A DNA stretch of 64,000 nucleotides from Desulfovibrio aminophilus (GCF_023660105.1 NZ_JAMHGA010000017.1:62001-126000), one strand, 5' to 3'. Shown: positions 29,959 through 39,289, counted from the first letter of the stretch. Program-made: numbers and translations. Notes: generated from the letters alone by a model not told the origin.

Positions 29959-30924
29959 ATGCGACGGTTGGCCCTGTTCCTGGCCTGTCTGGCCCTTTGC
30001 GCCGGGCTCTGGACTTGTTCCCGGCCGAAACCCCTGCGCATCGCCATCTCGGCCTGGGCCGGGGTGGAGGTGGCCGAGCTGGCGGCGGCCCTCGGCCTCT
30101 ACGCCAAGCACGGCGTGGAGGTCCGCATGGTCCGCTTCTCGACCTACAGCGACTCCCTGGCCGCGCTGCGCGGCGGCAAGGTGGACGCGGGCATGCACAC
30201 CCTGGACGACGTCATCCGCTCCACGGCCGCGGGCCGGGACGCGCGCGTGGTGCTCGTCACCGACGCCTCCTTCGGCGGCGACGGCCTGGTGGCCCGCAAG
30301 GAGATCAGGACCCTCGCGGACCTCAAGGGCCGCCGGGTGGGCGTGGAGGTGGGCACCGTGGGCCACTATTCCCTGCTCCAGATTCTCAAGCGCGCCGGGC
30401 TGACCCTGGGGGACATCACCGTGGTCAGCATCCCGGCCTGGGAGATCAAGGAGGCCTTTCTCGCCGGGACCATCGACGCGGGCGTGACCTGGGAGCCGTA
30501 TCTCTCGGCCTCGGCCGCCGAAGGCGGGGGCCGCGTGCTCATCACGAGCCGGGACTACCCGGACACCATCCTGACCACGATGGCCTTCGCCGCCGAAGTG
30601 GTCCGAGACCGGCCCGGGGATGTCCGCCGCGTCCTGGCGGCCTATTTCGAGGCCTTCGACTTCCTGCGCGCCCATCCCCGCGAGGCCGACGAGATCATGG
30701 CCAAGGCCGAGGGCATCGGGGTGGAGGAATTCCTGGAACACGCCAAGGGGCTGCGCTACCTGGACCTGGCGGCCAACAAGCGGCTCTTCGCCGATGGGCG
30801 GCTGGCGGCCCTGACCGCCGACATCGGCGCGTTCCTGCGCGGCGCGGGCCTGATCCGCGCGACCCCCGATCCGAAGGTCCTGCTCGACGGAACCCTGTTG
30901 CCCGCCTCCCCGGCGGCGCAATGA
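29959..30924 (+). CDS. Solute-binding protein of the NMT1/SsuA/ThiY type
   Basis: 321 residues with a signal peptide that ends in a Cys (LCAGLWTC), probably a lipoprotein although the lipobox is not canonical. The mature part has the NMT1/SsuA-like periplasmic fold: IAISAWAGVEVAELAAALGL, GKVDAGMHTLDDVIRS, DLKGRRVGVEVGTVGHYSLLQ, AGVTWEPYL. Start ATG 29959 follows AGGAGG. No ABC permease or ATPase is adjacent. Instead a histidine kinase begins 16 bases after the stop, so the protein may deliver its ligand to a sensor rather than to a transporter. Confidence 0.85.
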   Translation: MRRLALFLACLALCAGLWTCSRPKPLRIAISAWAGVEVAELAAALGLYAKHGVEVRMVRFSTYSDSLAALRGGKVDAGMHTLDDVIRSTAAGRDARVVLVTDASFGGDGLVARKEIRTLADLKGRRVGVEVGTVGHYSLLQILKRAGLTLGDITVVSIPAWEIKEAFLAGTIDAGVTWEPYLSASAAEGGGRVLITSRDYPDTILTTMAFAAEVVRDRPGDVRRVLAAYFEAFDFLRAHPREADEIMAKAEGIGVEEFLEHAKGLRYLDLAANKRLFADGRLAALTADIGAFLRGAGLIRATPDPKVLLDGTLLPASPAAQ

Positions 30925-30940
30925 GCCCGGAGTCCGAGGC

Positions 30941-33031
30941 ATGCTCCTGAGCCGACTGGGACCGCGCATCACCCTGTTCATGACCCTGGCCGCCGTGGGC
31001 GTGACCCTCGGCGGGGTCCTGCTCTCCTACTATCCCGTGCGCCAGTCCCTCCTGAACCAGGGCGAACGGCGCATCCGGGTGCTGGCCGACGCCATCCACT
31101 ACACCCTGGACATCTCCTCCAGCAGCAGCGACCTCCTCTCCCTGCGCCGCCTGGTGGAGAAGTGCGGCTCCCTGCCGGACGTGTCCCTGGTGGCGGTGCT
31201 CGATCTGGACGGCACGGTGCGCGCCGCCAGTCGGCCCGACCCGGACATCAGTCCCGAACTCGTGCTCCGGGCCATGGAGGACAACCTGCCGGTGACGGTG
31301 ACCCGGAACGGACACGCCCTCCTGGTCACTCCCCTGCACGGGCCGGTCTACTCGCCCGTGTTCTCGGACGTCTCGGGCGTGCTCTACCTGGACATGGACC
31401 TCGGCCCCATGCTCGACGAACTGCAGGTGCTCTACGGCAGCATCCTGGCCGTCGTCGCCCTGCTGGTCGGGCTCATGAGCCTGTGGGCCATCCTCCTCCT
31501 GCGACGCCAAGTCATCGCCCGCCTGGAGCTGGTGGCCGACGGCCTGGGCCGCGTGCGCTCCGGCGACCTCTCCTTCCGCCTGCCGCTGGACGGCAGCCTC
31601 GGGCGGGGCGACGAGATCGGCGACCTGGCCCGGCACTTCAACGCCATGACCGAAAACCTCGACATGCGCACCCTGGCCCAGCAGCGCGCCGAAAAGGAAC
31701 TCCAGGTGGCCTACTCGGCCCTGGAGGAAAAGGTGCGCGAGCGCACCGCCGAGCTGGCCGAGGCCAACGAACGCCTCTCGGCCCAGATGGAGGAGCGCCG
31801 CCAGGCCGAATGGCGGCTCAAGGAACATCAGATTTTTCTCACCACCGTGCTGGACGGCATCCAGGCGGCCATCTTCGTCTTCGACCCGCAGCAGGGGCGC
31901 ATGGTCAGCTCCAGCTCCGCGGCCCAGTCCCTGGTGCGCATGGACGAGGAGACCATCGTGGCCTCCTCGTGTTCCGCCGGGGTCCAGGTGGCCTTCGTGG
32001 CCGAGGGCCGCACCCTCAATCTGCTCTGCCCGGAGTGGGGTGAGAAGAACACCTATCTGGAGGGCGTGGTGCACCTGGAGGACGGCCGGACCTTTCCGGC
32101 CTCCCGCCAGCTTCTGGAGATCTTCGTGGACGGCCAGGAGCATCTGGCCCAGATCGTCTTCGACATCACCGAGCGCAAGAACCTGGAGCGCCGCCTGGGC
32201 ATGGCCCAGAAACTCGAATCCATCGGCCTGCTGGCCGCGGGCATCGCCCACGAGATCAACACGCCGGTGCAGTACGTGGGCGATTCCGTGCGCTTCGTGC
32301 GCGACTCCTTCAAGGATCTGGCCGGGCTCCTGGACGCCTATGCCGCCTTGATCGCGCGCGCCGGTGAGAGCTGCCCGGGCCGGGACGACCTGCGCCGGGT
32401 GGAGGAGGCCGAGAAGGAGGCCGACCTCGAGTTCCTGCGGGACGAGGTGCCCAAGGCCTGCGGGCGGGCCCTGGACGGGCTGGACCGGGTGGCCCGCATC
32501 GTCCAGGCCATGAAGAACTTCTCCCATCCCGGCGGGGACGAGAAGAAACCCACGGACATCAACAAGGCCATCCAGAACACCGTGATCGTGGCCCGCAACG
32601 AGTGGAAGTACGCGGCCGAGGTGGAGACGGAGCTCTCCCCGGACCTGCCGCTCATCTCCTGCTACGCCGGGGACATCAACCAGGTGCTCCTGAACATGCT
32701 CGTGAACGCCTCGCACGCCATCGCCGAGAAGGTCGGCGACGGGGGGGACAAGGGGCTCATCCGCATCTCCACGACCCCGGCCGGGGAGTTCGTGGAGATC
32801 CGCATCGCGGACACCGGCGCGGGCATTCCCCGGGAGAACCTTGAGCGCATCTTCGATCCCTTCTTCACCACCAAGCCCGTGGGCAAGGGCACGGGCCAGG
32901 GCCTGACCATCGCCCACGACATCATCGTCAACAAGCACGGGGGAAGCATCGACGTGGAGTCCGAGGTGGGGGTGGGAACCGCCTTCATCCTCCGTCTCCC
33001 GCTGGAGCCCCCGGAAAAGGAAGCCACATGA
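30941..33031 (+). CDS. Membrane sensor histidine kinase
   Basis: 696 residues. Membrane helix about 10-33, periplasmic sensor about 34-165, second helix about 166-188 (ILAVVALLVGLMSLWAILLL), HAMP about 190-240, coiled coil about 240-290, a PAS-like region about 295-410, then HisKA with phospho-His437 (AAGIAHEINTPVQ) and HATPase (RIADTGAGIPRENLERIFD; FFTTKPVGKGTGQGL). The catalytic domain with the wording TPVQYVGDSVRFVRDSF is of the NtrB-like HK4 type. Stop overlaps the next start (ATGA), so it is coupled to the HDOD response regulator. The periplasmic part is probably linked to the binding protein upstream. Confidence 0.9.
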   Translation: MLLSRLGPRITLFMTLAAVGVTLGGVLLSYYPVRQSLLNQGERRIRVLADAIHYTLDISSSSSDLLSLRRLVEKCGSLPDVSLVAVLDLDGTVRAASRPDPDISPELVLRAMEDNLPVTVTRNGHALLVTPLHGPVYSPVFSDVSGVLYLDMDLGPMLDELQVLYGSILAVVALLVGLMSLWAILLLRRQVIARLELVADGLGRVRSGDLSFRLPLDGSLGRGDEIGDLARHFNAMTENLDMRTLAQQRAEKELQVAYSALEEKVRERTAELAEANERLSAQMEERRQAEWRLKEHQIFLTTVLDGIQAAIFVFDPQQGRMVSSSSAAQSLVRMDEETIVASSCSAGVQVAFVAEGRTLNLLCPEWGEKNTYLEGVVHLEDGRTFPASRQLLEIFVDGQEHLAQIVFDITERKNLERRLGMAQKLESIGLLAAGIAHEINTPVQYVGDSVRFVRDSFKDLAGLLDAYAALIARAGESCPGRDDLRRVEEAEKEADLEFLRDEVPKACGRALDGLDRVARIVQAMKNFSHPGGDEKKPTDINKAIQNTVIVARNEWKYAAEVETELSPDLPLISCYAGDINQVLLNMLVNASHAIAEKVGDGGDKGLIRISTTPAGEFVEIRIADTGAGIPRENLERIFDPFFTTKPVGKGTGQGLTIAHDIIVNKHGGSIDVESEVGVGTAFILRLPLEPPEKEAT

Positions 33032-34230
33032 AGAACATCCTCTTCGTCGACGACGACGAACAGTTCCTGGACGGAATCCGGGCGCTGCTTCATCGCCGCC
33101 GCAGGGACTGGGGCATCTCCTTCGCGGCCAACGCCCGGGAGGCCCTGGACATCCTGTCCAGCGAGCCGTTCGACGTGGTGGTGGCCGACATGCGCATGCC
33201 CGGCATGAGCGGGGCCGAGCTGCTGGCCGAGGTCCAGAACCTCCAGCCCGGCGCGGTGCGGCTCATTCTTTCCGGGTATTCCGAGCTGCGCTCCTCGTTC
33301 AAGGCGGCCAAGCCCGCGCACCAGTTCCTGAGCAAGCCCTGCCGCTTCGAGGATCTGGTGGCGGCCATCGAGCGCGTCATCCGTCTCCAGCGGGTGCTGG
33401 CCGATCCCGGCGTGCGCGAGACGGTCTCCCGGGTGGGCTCGCTGCCCGCCCTGCCGGACACCTATCTGCGCATCCTGGACGAGCTGCGCAAGCCCGAGCC
33501 CTCCATGCAGCTCCTGGGCGACCTGGTGGCCCGCGACGTGGGCATCTCGGCCACCCTGCTCAAGCTGGTCAACTCCTCCTTCTTCGGCTTTTTCCGGCAC
33601 GTGGCCAATCCCCGCCGGGCGGTCACGCTGCTCGGCACCGAGACCCTCAAGGGCCTCATCCTGGGCGCGCATCTCCTGAGCGGCCTGGATTTGGCCCGGC
33701 TGAAGCCCTTCGCCCTGGATGCGCTCTGGCCCCACAGCATGCGCGTGGCGGCCTGCGCCCGGAGCATCGCCGCCTTGGAGGGCGCGGCGAAGGAGGCGCA
33801 GGAGCAGTGCTGGTGCGCGGGCCTGCTGCACGACACCGGCAAGCTCGTGCTGGCCACCGAGTTCACGGCTGGCTACCTCAAGGTCCGCGACGCCCTGCGC
33901 GCGGGCGGGGCGCTCCTGGAAGCCGAGCGCGCGGCCCTGGGCTCGACGCACGCGGAGGTCGGCGGCTTCCTGCTCGGCCTGTGGGGTGTGGGCGAGGAGG
34001 TGGTGGAGGCGGTCTTCGACCACCATGATCCGGGACGCTCCGGTCTGGCCGGATTCCATCCCGCCGTGGCCGTGCATGCGGCCGACGCGCTGGTGCATGA
34101 GCAGGACGGCGAGGGCGCGGCCTTCCCCGCCCTGGATCGGGAGTGGCTGCGCTCCCAGGGCCTGGAGGAACGGCTGGAGGCCTGGACCGAGGCCTGTGGG
34201 AACATCCCGGAGGAGGGGGCGGAACAATGA
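33028..34230 (+). CDS. Response regulator with HDOD output domain
   Basis: 400 residues: receiver about 1-125 with phospho-Asp54 (VVVADMRMPGMSG) and conserved Lys in LSKPCRF, then HDOD domain about 135-340 (VGSLPALPDTYLRIL; ISATLLKLVNSSFFGF; CWCAGLLHDTGKLVLA; STHAEVGGFLLGLWG; VFDHHDPG). HDOD domains are regulatory relatives of HD hydrolases and often lack activity. The fold here keeps HD in LLHDTG, so weak hydrolase activity cannot be excluded. Lies between its kinase and a second response regulator in a four-gene operon. Confidence 0.88.
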   Translation: MKNILFVDDDEQFLDGIRALLHRRRRDWGISFAANAREALDILSSEPFDVVVADMRMPGMSGAELLAEVQNLQPGAVRLILSGYSELRSSFKAAKPAHQFLSKPCRFEDLVAAIERVIRLQRVLADPGVRETVSRVGSLPALPDTYLRILDELRKPEPSMQLLGDLVARDVGISATLLKLVNSSFFGFFRHVANPRRAVTLLGTETLKGLILGAHLLSGLDLARLKPFALDALWPHSMRVAACARSIAALEGAAKEAQEQCWCAGLLHDTGKLVLATEFTAGYLKVRDALRAGGALLEAERAALGSTHAEVGGFLLGLWGVGEEVVEAVFDHHDPGRSGLAGFHPAVAVHAADALVHEQDGEGAAFPALDREWLRSQGLEERLEAWTEACGNIPEEGAEQ

Positions 34231-35378
34231 AGGGGAAAGTCCTTTTCGTGGACGACGAGGTGAATATTCTGGATTCGTTCCGGGCCGGTCTGCGCAAGGA
34301 ATACGATGTGGACACGGCCCTGGGCCCGCAGGAGGGGCTGAAGAGGATCCAGGAGGCCGGGCCCTTCGGGGTGGTGGTCTCGGACCTCAAGATGCCGGGC
34401 ATGGACGGCATCGACTTCCTCATCCAGGTCAAGGAGCGGACCCCGAACGCGGTGCGGATCATGCTCACCGGCCACGGCGACTTCGACAAGGCCATGGACG
34501 CGGTCAACCGGGGCCACATCTTCCGTTTCCTGCAGAAACCCTGCCCCATGGACGTGCTCAAGTCCGCGCTGGAGGACGGCCTGCGCCAGTACCGCCTGAT
34601 CATGGCCGAGAAGGAACTGCTGCAGAAGACCCTCAAGGGGACCATCGAACTGGTCAACGAGATCGTGGCCCTGGTCAACCCCGAGGCCTTCGGGCGCTCC
34701 CAGCGCGTGCTGCGCTACATCCGCTACATGGTCCAGCAGAAGGAGATCAGGGACGGCTGGCGCTACGAGATGGCCACCATGCTCTCCCAGACCGGCTGCC
34801 TGACCCTCTCGGAGGAGACCCTGCGCAAGGTTCAGGCCGGCGAGGATCTGACCAGCGAGGAGACCCAGCTCTACGAGATGCATCCGCTCATCGGCTCGAA
34901 CCTGCTGGCCCGCATCCCGCGCATGGAGGAGGTGGCCAAGATCGTGGCCTACCAGGAGAAGGGCTTCGACGGTTCGGGCGTGCCCCACGACCCGGTGGAG
35001 GGCGAGGACATCCCCCTGGGCGCGCGCATGCTCAAGCTCGTGCTGGACTACGACGTGGCCCTGAACCGGCTCCACAACCCTGGCAAGGCCTTCCTCTCCC
35101 TGGAGGCCGCGGCCGAACGCTATGATCCCGAGCTGCTCTACCTCCTGGAGGGCTTCCTCGGCGTGGAGGCCCGCTACCAGCTGCGCGAGGTGGACCTGGA
35201 GCATCTGCGGCTCGGCATGATCCTGCACGAGGACGTGCAGGCCTCCGACGGCGTGCTCATGGCCCGCAAGGGCCTGGAGGTCACGGGCGCCCTGCGGAGC
35301 AGGCTGGAGGCCTTCGTGAAGATGGAGCGCATCCGGCCCGTCTTCCCCGTCCTGGTGCCCATCGCCCCGCCGGAGTGA
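34227..35378 (+). CDS. Response regulator with degenerate HD-GYP domain
   Basis: 383 residues, start overlapping the previous stop (ATGA). Receiver about 1-125 with phospho-Asp53 ([13 protein letters not shown]) and Lys in LQKPCPM. The C-terminal part aligns in order with HD-GYP phosphodiesterases, but the catalytic residues have been lost: the HD pair region reads [10 protein letters not shown] and the HHE/GYP segment reads [12 protein letters not shown]. It keeps the helix [13 protein letters not shown]. It is therefore probably a cyclic-di-GMP effector or protein-interaction module without phosphodiesterase activity. Confidence 0.85.
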   Translation: MKGKVLFVDDEVNILDSFRAGLRKEYDVDTALGPQEGLKRIQEAGPFGVVVSDLKMPGMDGIDFLIQVKERTPNAVRIMLTGHGDFDKAMDAVNRGHIFRFLQKPCPMDVLKSALEDGLRQYRLIMAEKELLQKTLKGTIELVNEIVALVNPEAFGRSQRVLRYIRYMVQQKEIRDGWRYEMATMLSQTGCLTLSEETLRKVQAGEDLTSEETQLYEMHPLIGSNLLARIPRMEEVAKIVAYQEKGFDGSGVPHDPVEGEDIPLGARMLKLVLDYDVALNRLHNPGKAFLSLEAAAERYDPELLYLLEGFLGVEARYQLREVDLEHLRLGMILHEDVQASDGVLMARKGLEVTGALRSRLEAFVKMERIRPVFPVLVPIAPPE

Positions 35379-35505
35379 GGCCGCGCGCCGCCCGGCGCCT
35401 CCGTCCTTGCCCTCGGCTCCGCCTGTCCGTATGATCGCCGCCGGAGACGACGGCGCGACGCTCCGTTCCGGCCTCCGAATCCTCAAAAGCACAAGGGGGA
35501 ACCCC

Positions 35506-36372
35506 ATGATCCTTCTGGACGGCAAGAAGGTGGCCCAGGAAATCCGCGCCGAGATCCGCGAAGAGGTCGAGACGCTCAAGAACCGCTACGGCCGCGCCCC
35601 GGGCCTGGCCGTGATCCTGGTGGGCCAGGACCCGGCCTCCCAGGTCTATGTGCGCAACAAGGAGCGGGCCTGCGCCGAGGCGGGCATCGTCTCCCTCCCC
35701 TTCCATCTTTCGGCGGAGACCTCCCAGAACGAGCTGGAGGGCCTCATCCAGCGGCTCAATCGCGACGTGACCGTGGACGGCATCCTGCTCCAGCTGCCCC
35801 TGCCCGCCGGGTTGGACGGCCAGCGCTGCCTGGAGCTCATCGACCCGGGCAAGGACGTGGACGGCTTCCACCCCGTGAACGTGGGCAAGCTGACCCTGGG
35901 CCTGCCCGGGTTCCGCTCCTGCACCCCGGCCGGAGTCATGGAGCTGCTGCGGCGCTACAACCTCTCTCCGGCCTGCAAGAAGGCCGTGGTGGTGGGCCGC
36001 AGCAACATCGTGGGCAAGCCCCTGGCGCTCATGCTCGGCCAGGGCGGGGCCTGCGCCAACGCCACGGTCACGCTCTGCCACTCGGGCACCGCCGACCTCC
36101 GCGCCGAGTGCCGCGAGGCCGACTTCCTCTTCGTGGCCGTGGGCCGCCCCCGCTTCATCACCGGCGACATGGTCAAGCCCGGCGCGGTGGTGGTGGACGT
36201 GGGCATCAACCGCACGGACGACGGGCTGGTGGGCGACTGCGACTTCGAGAGCGTGTCCAAGGCGGCCTCGGCGCTGACGCCGGTGCCCGGCGGCGTGGGG
36301 CCCATGACCATCGCCCAGCTTCTGCGCAACACCATCGACGGCTACAAGGCCCACGTGGGCGTGAAGGAGTAA
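35506..36372 (+). CDS. folD: Bifunctional methylene-THF dehydrogenase / methenyl-THF cyclohydrolase
   Basis: 288-residue cytosolic enzyme interconverting 5,10-methylene-THF and 10-formyl-THF with NADP. Start [13 protein letters not shown] has AAGGGGGA upstream. Family marks: [20 protein letters not shown] with the catalytic Lys, [45 protein letters not shown], and the end motif [16 protein letters not shown]. Normal length. Independent of the signalling operon, with its own ribosome site; the next gene follows after four bases. Confidence 0.96.
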   Translation: MILLDGKKVAQEIRAEIREEVETLKNRYGRAPGLAVILVGQDPASQVYVRNKERACAEAGIVSLPFHLSAETSQNELEGLIQRLNRDVTVDGILLQLPLPAGLDGQRCLELIDPGKDVDGFHPVNVGKLTLGLPGFRSCTPAGVMELLRRYNLSPACKKAVVVGRSNIVGKPLALMLGQGGACANATVTLCHSGTADLRAECREADFLFVAVGRPRFITGDMVKPGAVVVDVGINRTDDGLVGDCDFESVSKAASALTPVPGGVGPMTIAQLLRNTIDGYKAHVGVKE

Positions 36373-36376
36373 GGGC

Positions 36377-37246
36377 ATGGCCGAGCGCATTCTCGTCACC
36401 GGCGCCACCGGAACCATCGGCCGCGAACTGGTTCGCCTCCTGTCCGAGCGCGGCGCGGCCGTGGTCGCGGGCGTGACCTCCGAGGACAAGGCCTCGGCCC
36501 TGGAGTCCCAGGGCGTGCGGGCCGAGGTCTTCAGCTATTCCGACGCCGAGTCGCTGGGACGGATCATGGAGGGCAAGGCCCGGGTCTTCCTGCTCCTGCC
36601 CTTCACCGAGGGCATGAAGCGCTGGGGCCTGGCGGCCCTGGACGCGGCCAAGGCCGCCGGGGTTGCCCACGTGGTCCGCTCCTCGGCCCTCTTGGCCGAC
36701 ACCGAGGCCCACTTCCAGCTCGGCAAGGTGCACGGCGGCGTGGACCTCGCCCTAGAGGAGAGCGGCCTGCCGTTCACCATCCTGCGGCCCAACGTGTTCA
36801 TGCAGAACTACGCCCTGCGCCTCTCCGGGGAGATCCGCGAGAAGAACCGCTTCTCCCTGCCCGAGGCGGACAGCCGCACGAGCTTCATCGACGCCCGCGA
36901 CATCGCGGCCTGCGCCGCCACCGTGCTGCTCGACCCGGCGGAGCACGCCGGACGCACCTATCTGCTCACCGGGCCGGAAGCCCTGTCCAACATGGACGTG
37001 GCCGCCATCCTTTCGGCCGAGGCCGGGCGGGAGATCGCCTATCGCCCGCTGTCCGAGGAGCAGGCCCGCGAGAAGTGGATGTCGGCCGGGCTGCCGGAGT
37101 GGAGCGCGAACATGCTCCTGGGCCTGGCGCGGCAGGTGCGCGAGGGCGTGACCGGGATGGTCACCGGCGCGGTGAAGCACCTTTCGGGCCGCGACCCCGT
37201 GCCCTTCCGCCAGTTCGCCCGGGATTTCCGGCGCAGCTGGATTTAG
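36377..37246 (+). CDS. NmrA-like NAD(P)-binding oxidoreductase
   Basis: 289 residues, Rossmann fold of the atypical short-chain dehydrogenase (NmrA/QOR2) family: GATGTIGRELVRLLSERGA at the N-terminus, RVFLLLPFTEGMKRW, RSSALLADTEA, ILRPNVFMQNYAL, SFIDARDIAACAA. No Tyr-x3-Lys catalytic pair is apparent, so it could be a redox sensor or a quinone or azo reductase. Starts four bases after folD, thus probably in its operon. Confidence 0.82.
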   Translation: MAERILVTGATGTIGRELVRLLSERGAAVVAGVTSEDKASALESQGVRAEVFSYSDAESLGRIMEGKARVFLLLPFTEGMKRWGLAALDAAKAAGVAHVVRSSALLADTEAHFQLGKVHGGVDLALEESGLPFTILRPNVFMQNYALRLSGEIREKNRFSLPEADSRTSFIDARDIAACAATVLLDPAEHAGRTYLLTGPEALSNMDVAAILSAEAGREIAYRPLSEEQAREKWMSAGLPEWSANMLLGLARQVREGVTGMVTGAVKHLSGRDPVPFRQFARDFRRSWI

Positions 37247-37249
37247 CCG

Positions 37250-37897
37250 CTACGGCAGGGGCAGGTCGAGCATTTCGTAGCCCTGCCAGCCGGGGCCGTC
37301 GAAGTGCCACCACTCCGTGGGCAGGGGCTCGAAGCCCTGGGCGCTCATGGCCCGCTCCAGGACGGCGCGGTTGCTCAGCGCCTCGGCCGAAGCGCCCCGG
37401 TAGTCGCGGTGGGCCTTCTCGGTGAAGTCGTCGAAGCCCGAGGGCATGGGCAGTTCCCGTCCCTTGGAGTCCACCAGGCCCACGTCCACGGCCGCGCCCC
37501 GGTTGTGCTTGGAGCCCTGGACGATGACGCCGTCCTTCTTTTCCGGCCGGGCCACGTAGCGCTCGTCCGGCACGATGGCCCAGAAGCGCTCCTGGACGTG
37601 GAAGGGCCGGTAGCAGTCGAAGAGCTTGAGCCCCAGGCCCTGCTTGCGCAGCTCGGCCTGGGCCGCCAGCAGGCGCTTGGCCACGTCGGCGCGCAGGAAG
37701 CAGCGGGCCGAGGGGTAGACGGCCTGGCCGCTGAAGTTGTTCGTGCCGGCGTAGCGCATGTCCAGCACGAGGCTCGGGTCCAGGGTCGAGGGTTCCACGA
37801 ACCCGGCCCGGGCCAGGTCTTCCCCGGCGTCGGAGAACGCGGGCGCGGCCGGGACCAGAAAGGCGAGCAGGAACAGGGCGGCGAGGAGTCGGCGCAT
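37250..37897 (-). CDS. Secreted D-Ala-D-Ala dipeptidase (VanX-like, peptidase M15D)
   Basis: 215 residues with a clear signal peptide (LLAALFLLAFLVPAAPAFS). The zinc-site motifs of the VanX family are complete: SKHNRGAAVDVGL (His and Asp ligands) and EWWHFD (catalytic Glu and His ligand). The substrate-binding Arg is in FDCYRPFHVQ. It should cleave D-Ala-D-Ala dipeptide in the periplasm for recycling or peptidoglycan turnover. No van resistance genes are nearby. Convergent with the reductase gene, 3 bases between stops. Confidence 0.9.
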   Translation of the reverse strand: MRRLLAALFLLAFLVPAAPAFSDAGEDLARAGFVEPSTLDPSLVLDMRYAGTNNFSGQAVYPSARCFLRADVAKRLLAAQAELRKQGLGLKLFDCYRPFHVQERFWAIVPDERYVARPEKKDGVIVQGSKHNRGAAVDVGLVDSKGRELPMPSGFDDFTEKAHRDYRGASAEALSNRAVLERAMSAQGFEPLPTEWWHFDGPGWQGYEMLDLPLP

Positions 37898-37920
37898 GGA
37901 ATCCTCCTTTGGCTCTCGTG

Positions 37921-37953
37921 TTGACCCAACCCGGGCGGAAGGTCAACGCCCGG
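37921..37953. repeat. Two interleaved inverted repeats between vanX-like gene and cupin gene
   Basis: TTGACC (37921) pairs with GGTCAA (37941), and CCGGGCG (37931) pairs with CGCCCGG (37947). The arms are interleaved, so the two stems exclude each other or could form a pseudoknot. TTGACC could also be a -35 element. Confidence 0.4.
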
Positions 37954-38030
37954 ATGCAAGAACATGCAAGATGGCCGGAGACGGGATTGCTAGGAGGGCC
38001 GCATATCGACCCCCAACCAAGGAGCATCCC

Positions 38031-38417
38031 ATGACCTCGCTCTTCGATTGTTTCTGCGACGGAAAGGTGGCCTGCGCGGACCGCGACCTGGCCGCCCGCG
38101 ACCTGCCCTGGAATCCCCATCCCACGTTCCCCGGCGTGGCCCTCAAGCATCTCGTCACCGGCCGCGACACGGACGGCTCGTTCAGCCTGCACCTCGTGCG
38201 CCTGGACCCGGGCAAATCCATCGGCGCGCACACCCACGCGGCCAGCTGGGAACTGCATCAGGTCCTGGAGGGCCGCGGCTCGTGCCGTCTGGGCGAGCGC
38301 GAGTCGGCCTACGGGCCGGGCGTGGGCGGGGTGCTGCCGGCGGGCATGGAGCACAGCGTCCAGGCCGGGGACGAGGGCCTGCGCCTGCTGGCCGTGTTCG
38401 CGCCCGCGTTGCTCTGA
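38031..38417 (+). CDS. Cupin-domain protein
   Basis: 128-residue single-domain cupin. Motif 1 with His ligands is in GKSIGAHTHAASWELHQVL; motif 2 is GGVLPAGMEHSVQAG. The metal and sugar or small-molecule ligand cannot be read from sequence. The start is fixed by AAGGAG seven bases before ATG. The AraC regulator follows after eight bases, so the pair may be a small catabolic or sensing operon. Confidence 0.85.
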   Translation: MTSLFDCFCDGKVACADRDLAARDLPWNPHPTFPGVALKHLVTGRDTDGSFSLHLVRLDPGKSIGAHTHAASWELHQVLEGRGSCRLGERESAYGPGVGGVLPAGMEHSVQAGDEGLRLLAVFAPALL

Positions 38418-38425
38418 GGAGGAAC

Positions 38426-39232
38426 ATGGCAGGAAAGCAGCCCGTCTTCATCCGCGCCGAACAGGCGCCCGGGCTGGCCCTGGTGCGCGGGGTGGGCCTG
38501 AGCGGAAGCCTGCCCCGCCACGTGCATGCCTCCTGGTGCTTCGGCACGGTGGAGCAGGGACGCCGCGTGCTCGGCCTGGGCGGCGTCGAGCACGAGGCCG
38601 TGGGCGGCGACGTGCTCGTGCTGGTCCCCGGGCAGGTGCACTCCCTGCGCCAGGACGGCCCCTGCGCCTTCGCCATGTTCAGCCTGGAGCCCGGTGCTGC
38701 GCGCGCGGCCCTGGGCGCGGTGCTGGCCCCGGGCTCGGCCGCGCCGCGTTTCCGCTCCCCGGTGCTGCGCGATCCCGCGCTCTTCGAGGGCCTGCTCCGG
38801 TTGGCGGCGGCCGTGCGTTCGCACGCCTCCAGCCTGGAGGTCCAGGCCCTGCTGCTGGAGTCCTTGGCGCGGCTCGTGTCCCACGGCGACACGACTCCGG
38901 CCCCGGCTCGGGCCTGCTCCGAGGCCGTGACCCGCGCGCGGCGGTTGCTCGAGGAGCGCTTCAGCGAGAACATCGGTCTGCCCGAGCTGGCCGGGGAATG
39001 CGGCGCGGACCCGTGGTCCCTGTGCCGCGCCTTCTCGGCGGAAGTGGGCCTGCCGCCGCACGCCTTCCAGAGCCATCTGCGCGTGGCCCGCGCCAAGGAA
39101 TTGCTGGCCCACGGCGCGACTCCGGCCGAGGCCGCGCTGGCTTCGGGCTTCTTCGACCAGAGTCATCTGCATCGCCATTTCGTGCGCCTGGTGGGGCTGA
39201 CGCCCGGGCGCTTCGCCGCCGCCTTCCGCTGA
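38426..39232 (+). CDS. AraC-family transcriptional regulator
   Basis: 268 residues. N-terminal cupin-like ligand domain (about 15-110: LPRHVHASWCFGTVEQG, VLVLVPGQVHSL) and two C-terminal helix-turn-helix motifs (about 165-265; NIGLPELAGECGADPWSLCRAF, then ATPAEAALASGFFDQSHLHR and LTPGRFAAAF). Ribosome site GAGGAGG just before ATG. Probably regulates the adjacent cupin gene or itself. Effector unknown. Confidence 0.9.
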   Translation: MAGKQPVFIRAEQAPGLALVRGVGLSGSLPRHVHASWCFGTVEQGRRVLGLGGVEHEAVGGDVLVLVPGQVHSLRQDGPCAFAMFSLEPGAARAALGAVLAPGSAAPRFRSPVLRDPALFEGLLRLAAAVRSHASSLEVQALLLESLARLVSHGDTTPAPARACSEAVTRARRLLEERFSENIGLPELAGECGADPWSLCRAFSAEVGLPPHAFQSHLRVARAKELLAHGATPAEAALASGFFDQSHLHRHFVRLVGLTPGRFAAAFR

Positions 39233-39271
39233 TTTTTCATCGCGTCCGGCCGTTCAATGCGGTGTCGCCGT

Positions 39272-39289
39272 TGCAATCCTCATATTGCA
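39272..39289. repeat. Inverted repeat downstream of araC-type gene
   Basis: TGCAAT-cctcat-ATTGCA lies in an unusually AT-rich pocket 40 bases after the AraC stop and 155 bases before the histone-like gene. It may be an operator for the latter or the AraC protein. A second inverted repeat (CAGGCC at 39348, GGCCTG at 39362) has no T-run. Confidence 0.4.

Noticed and set aside
38182-39178. - strand frames opposite the AraC regulator
   Set aside because: No domains; the + strand protein has two clear HTH motifs and a good ribosome site.
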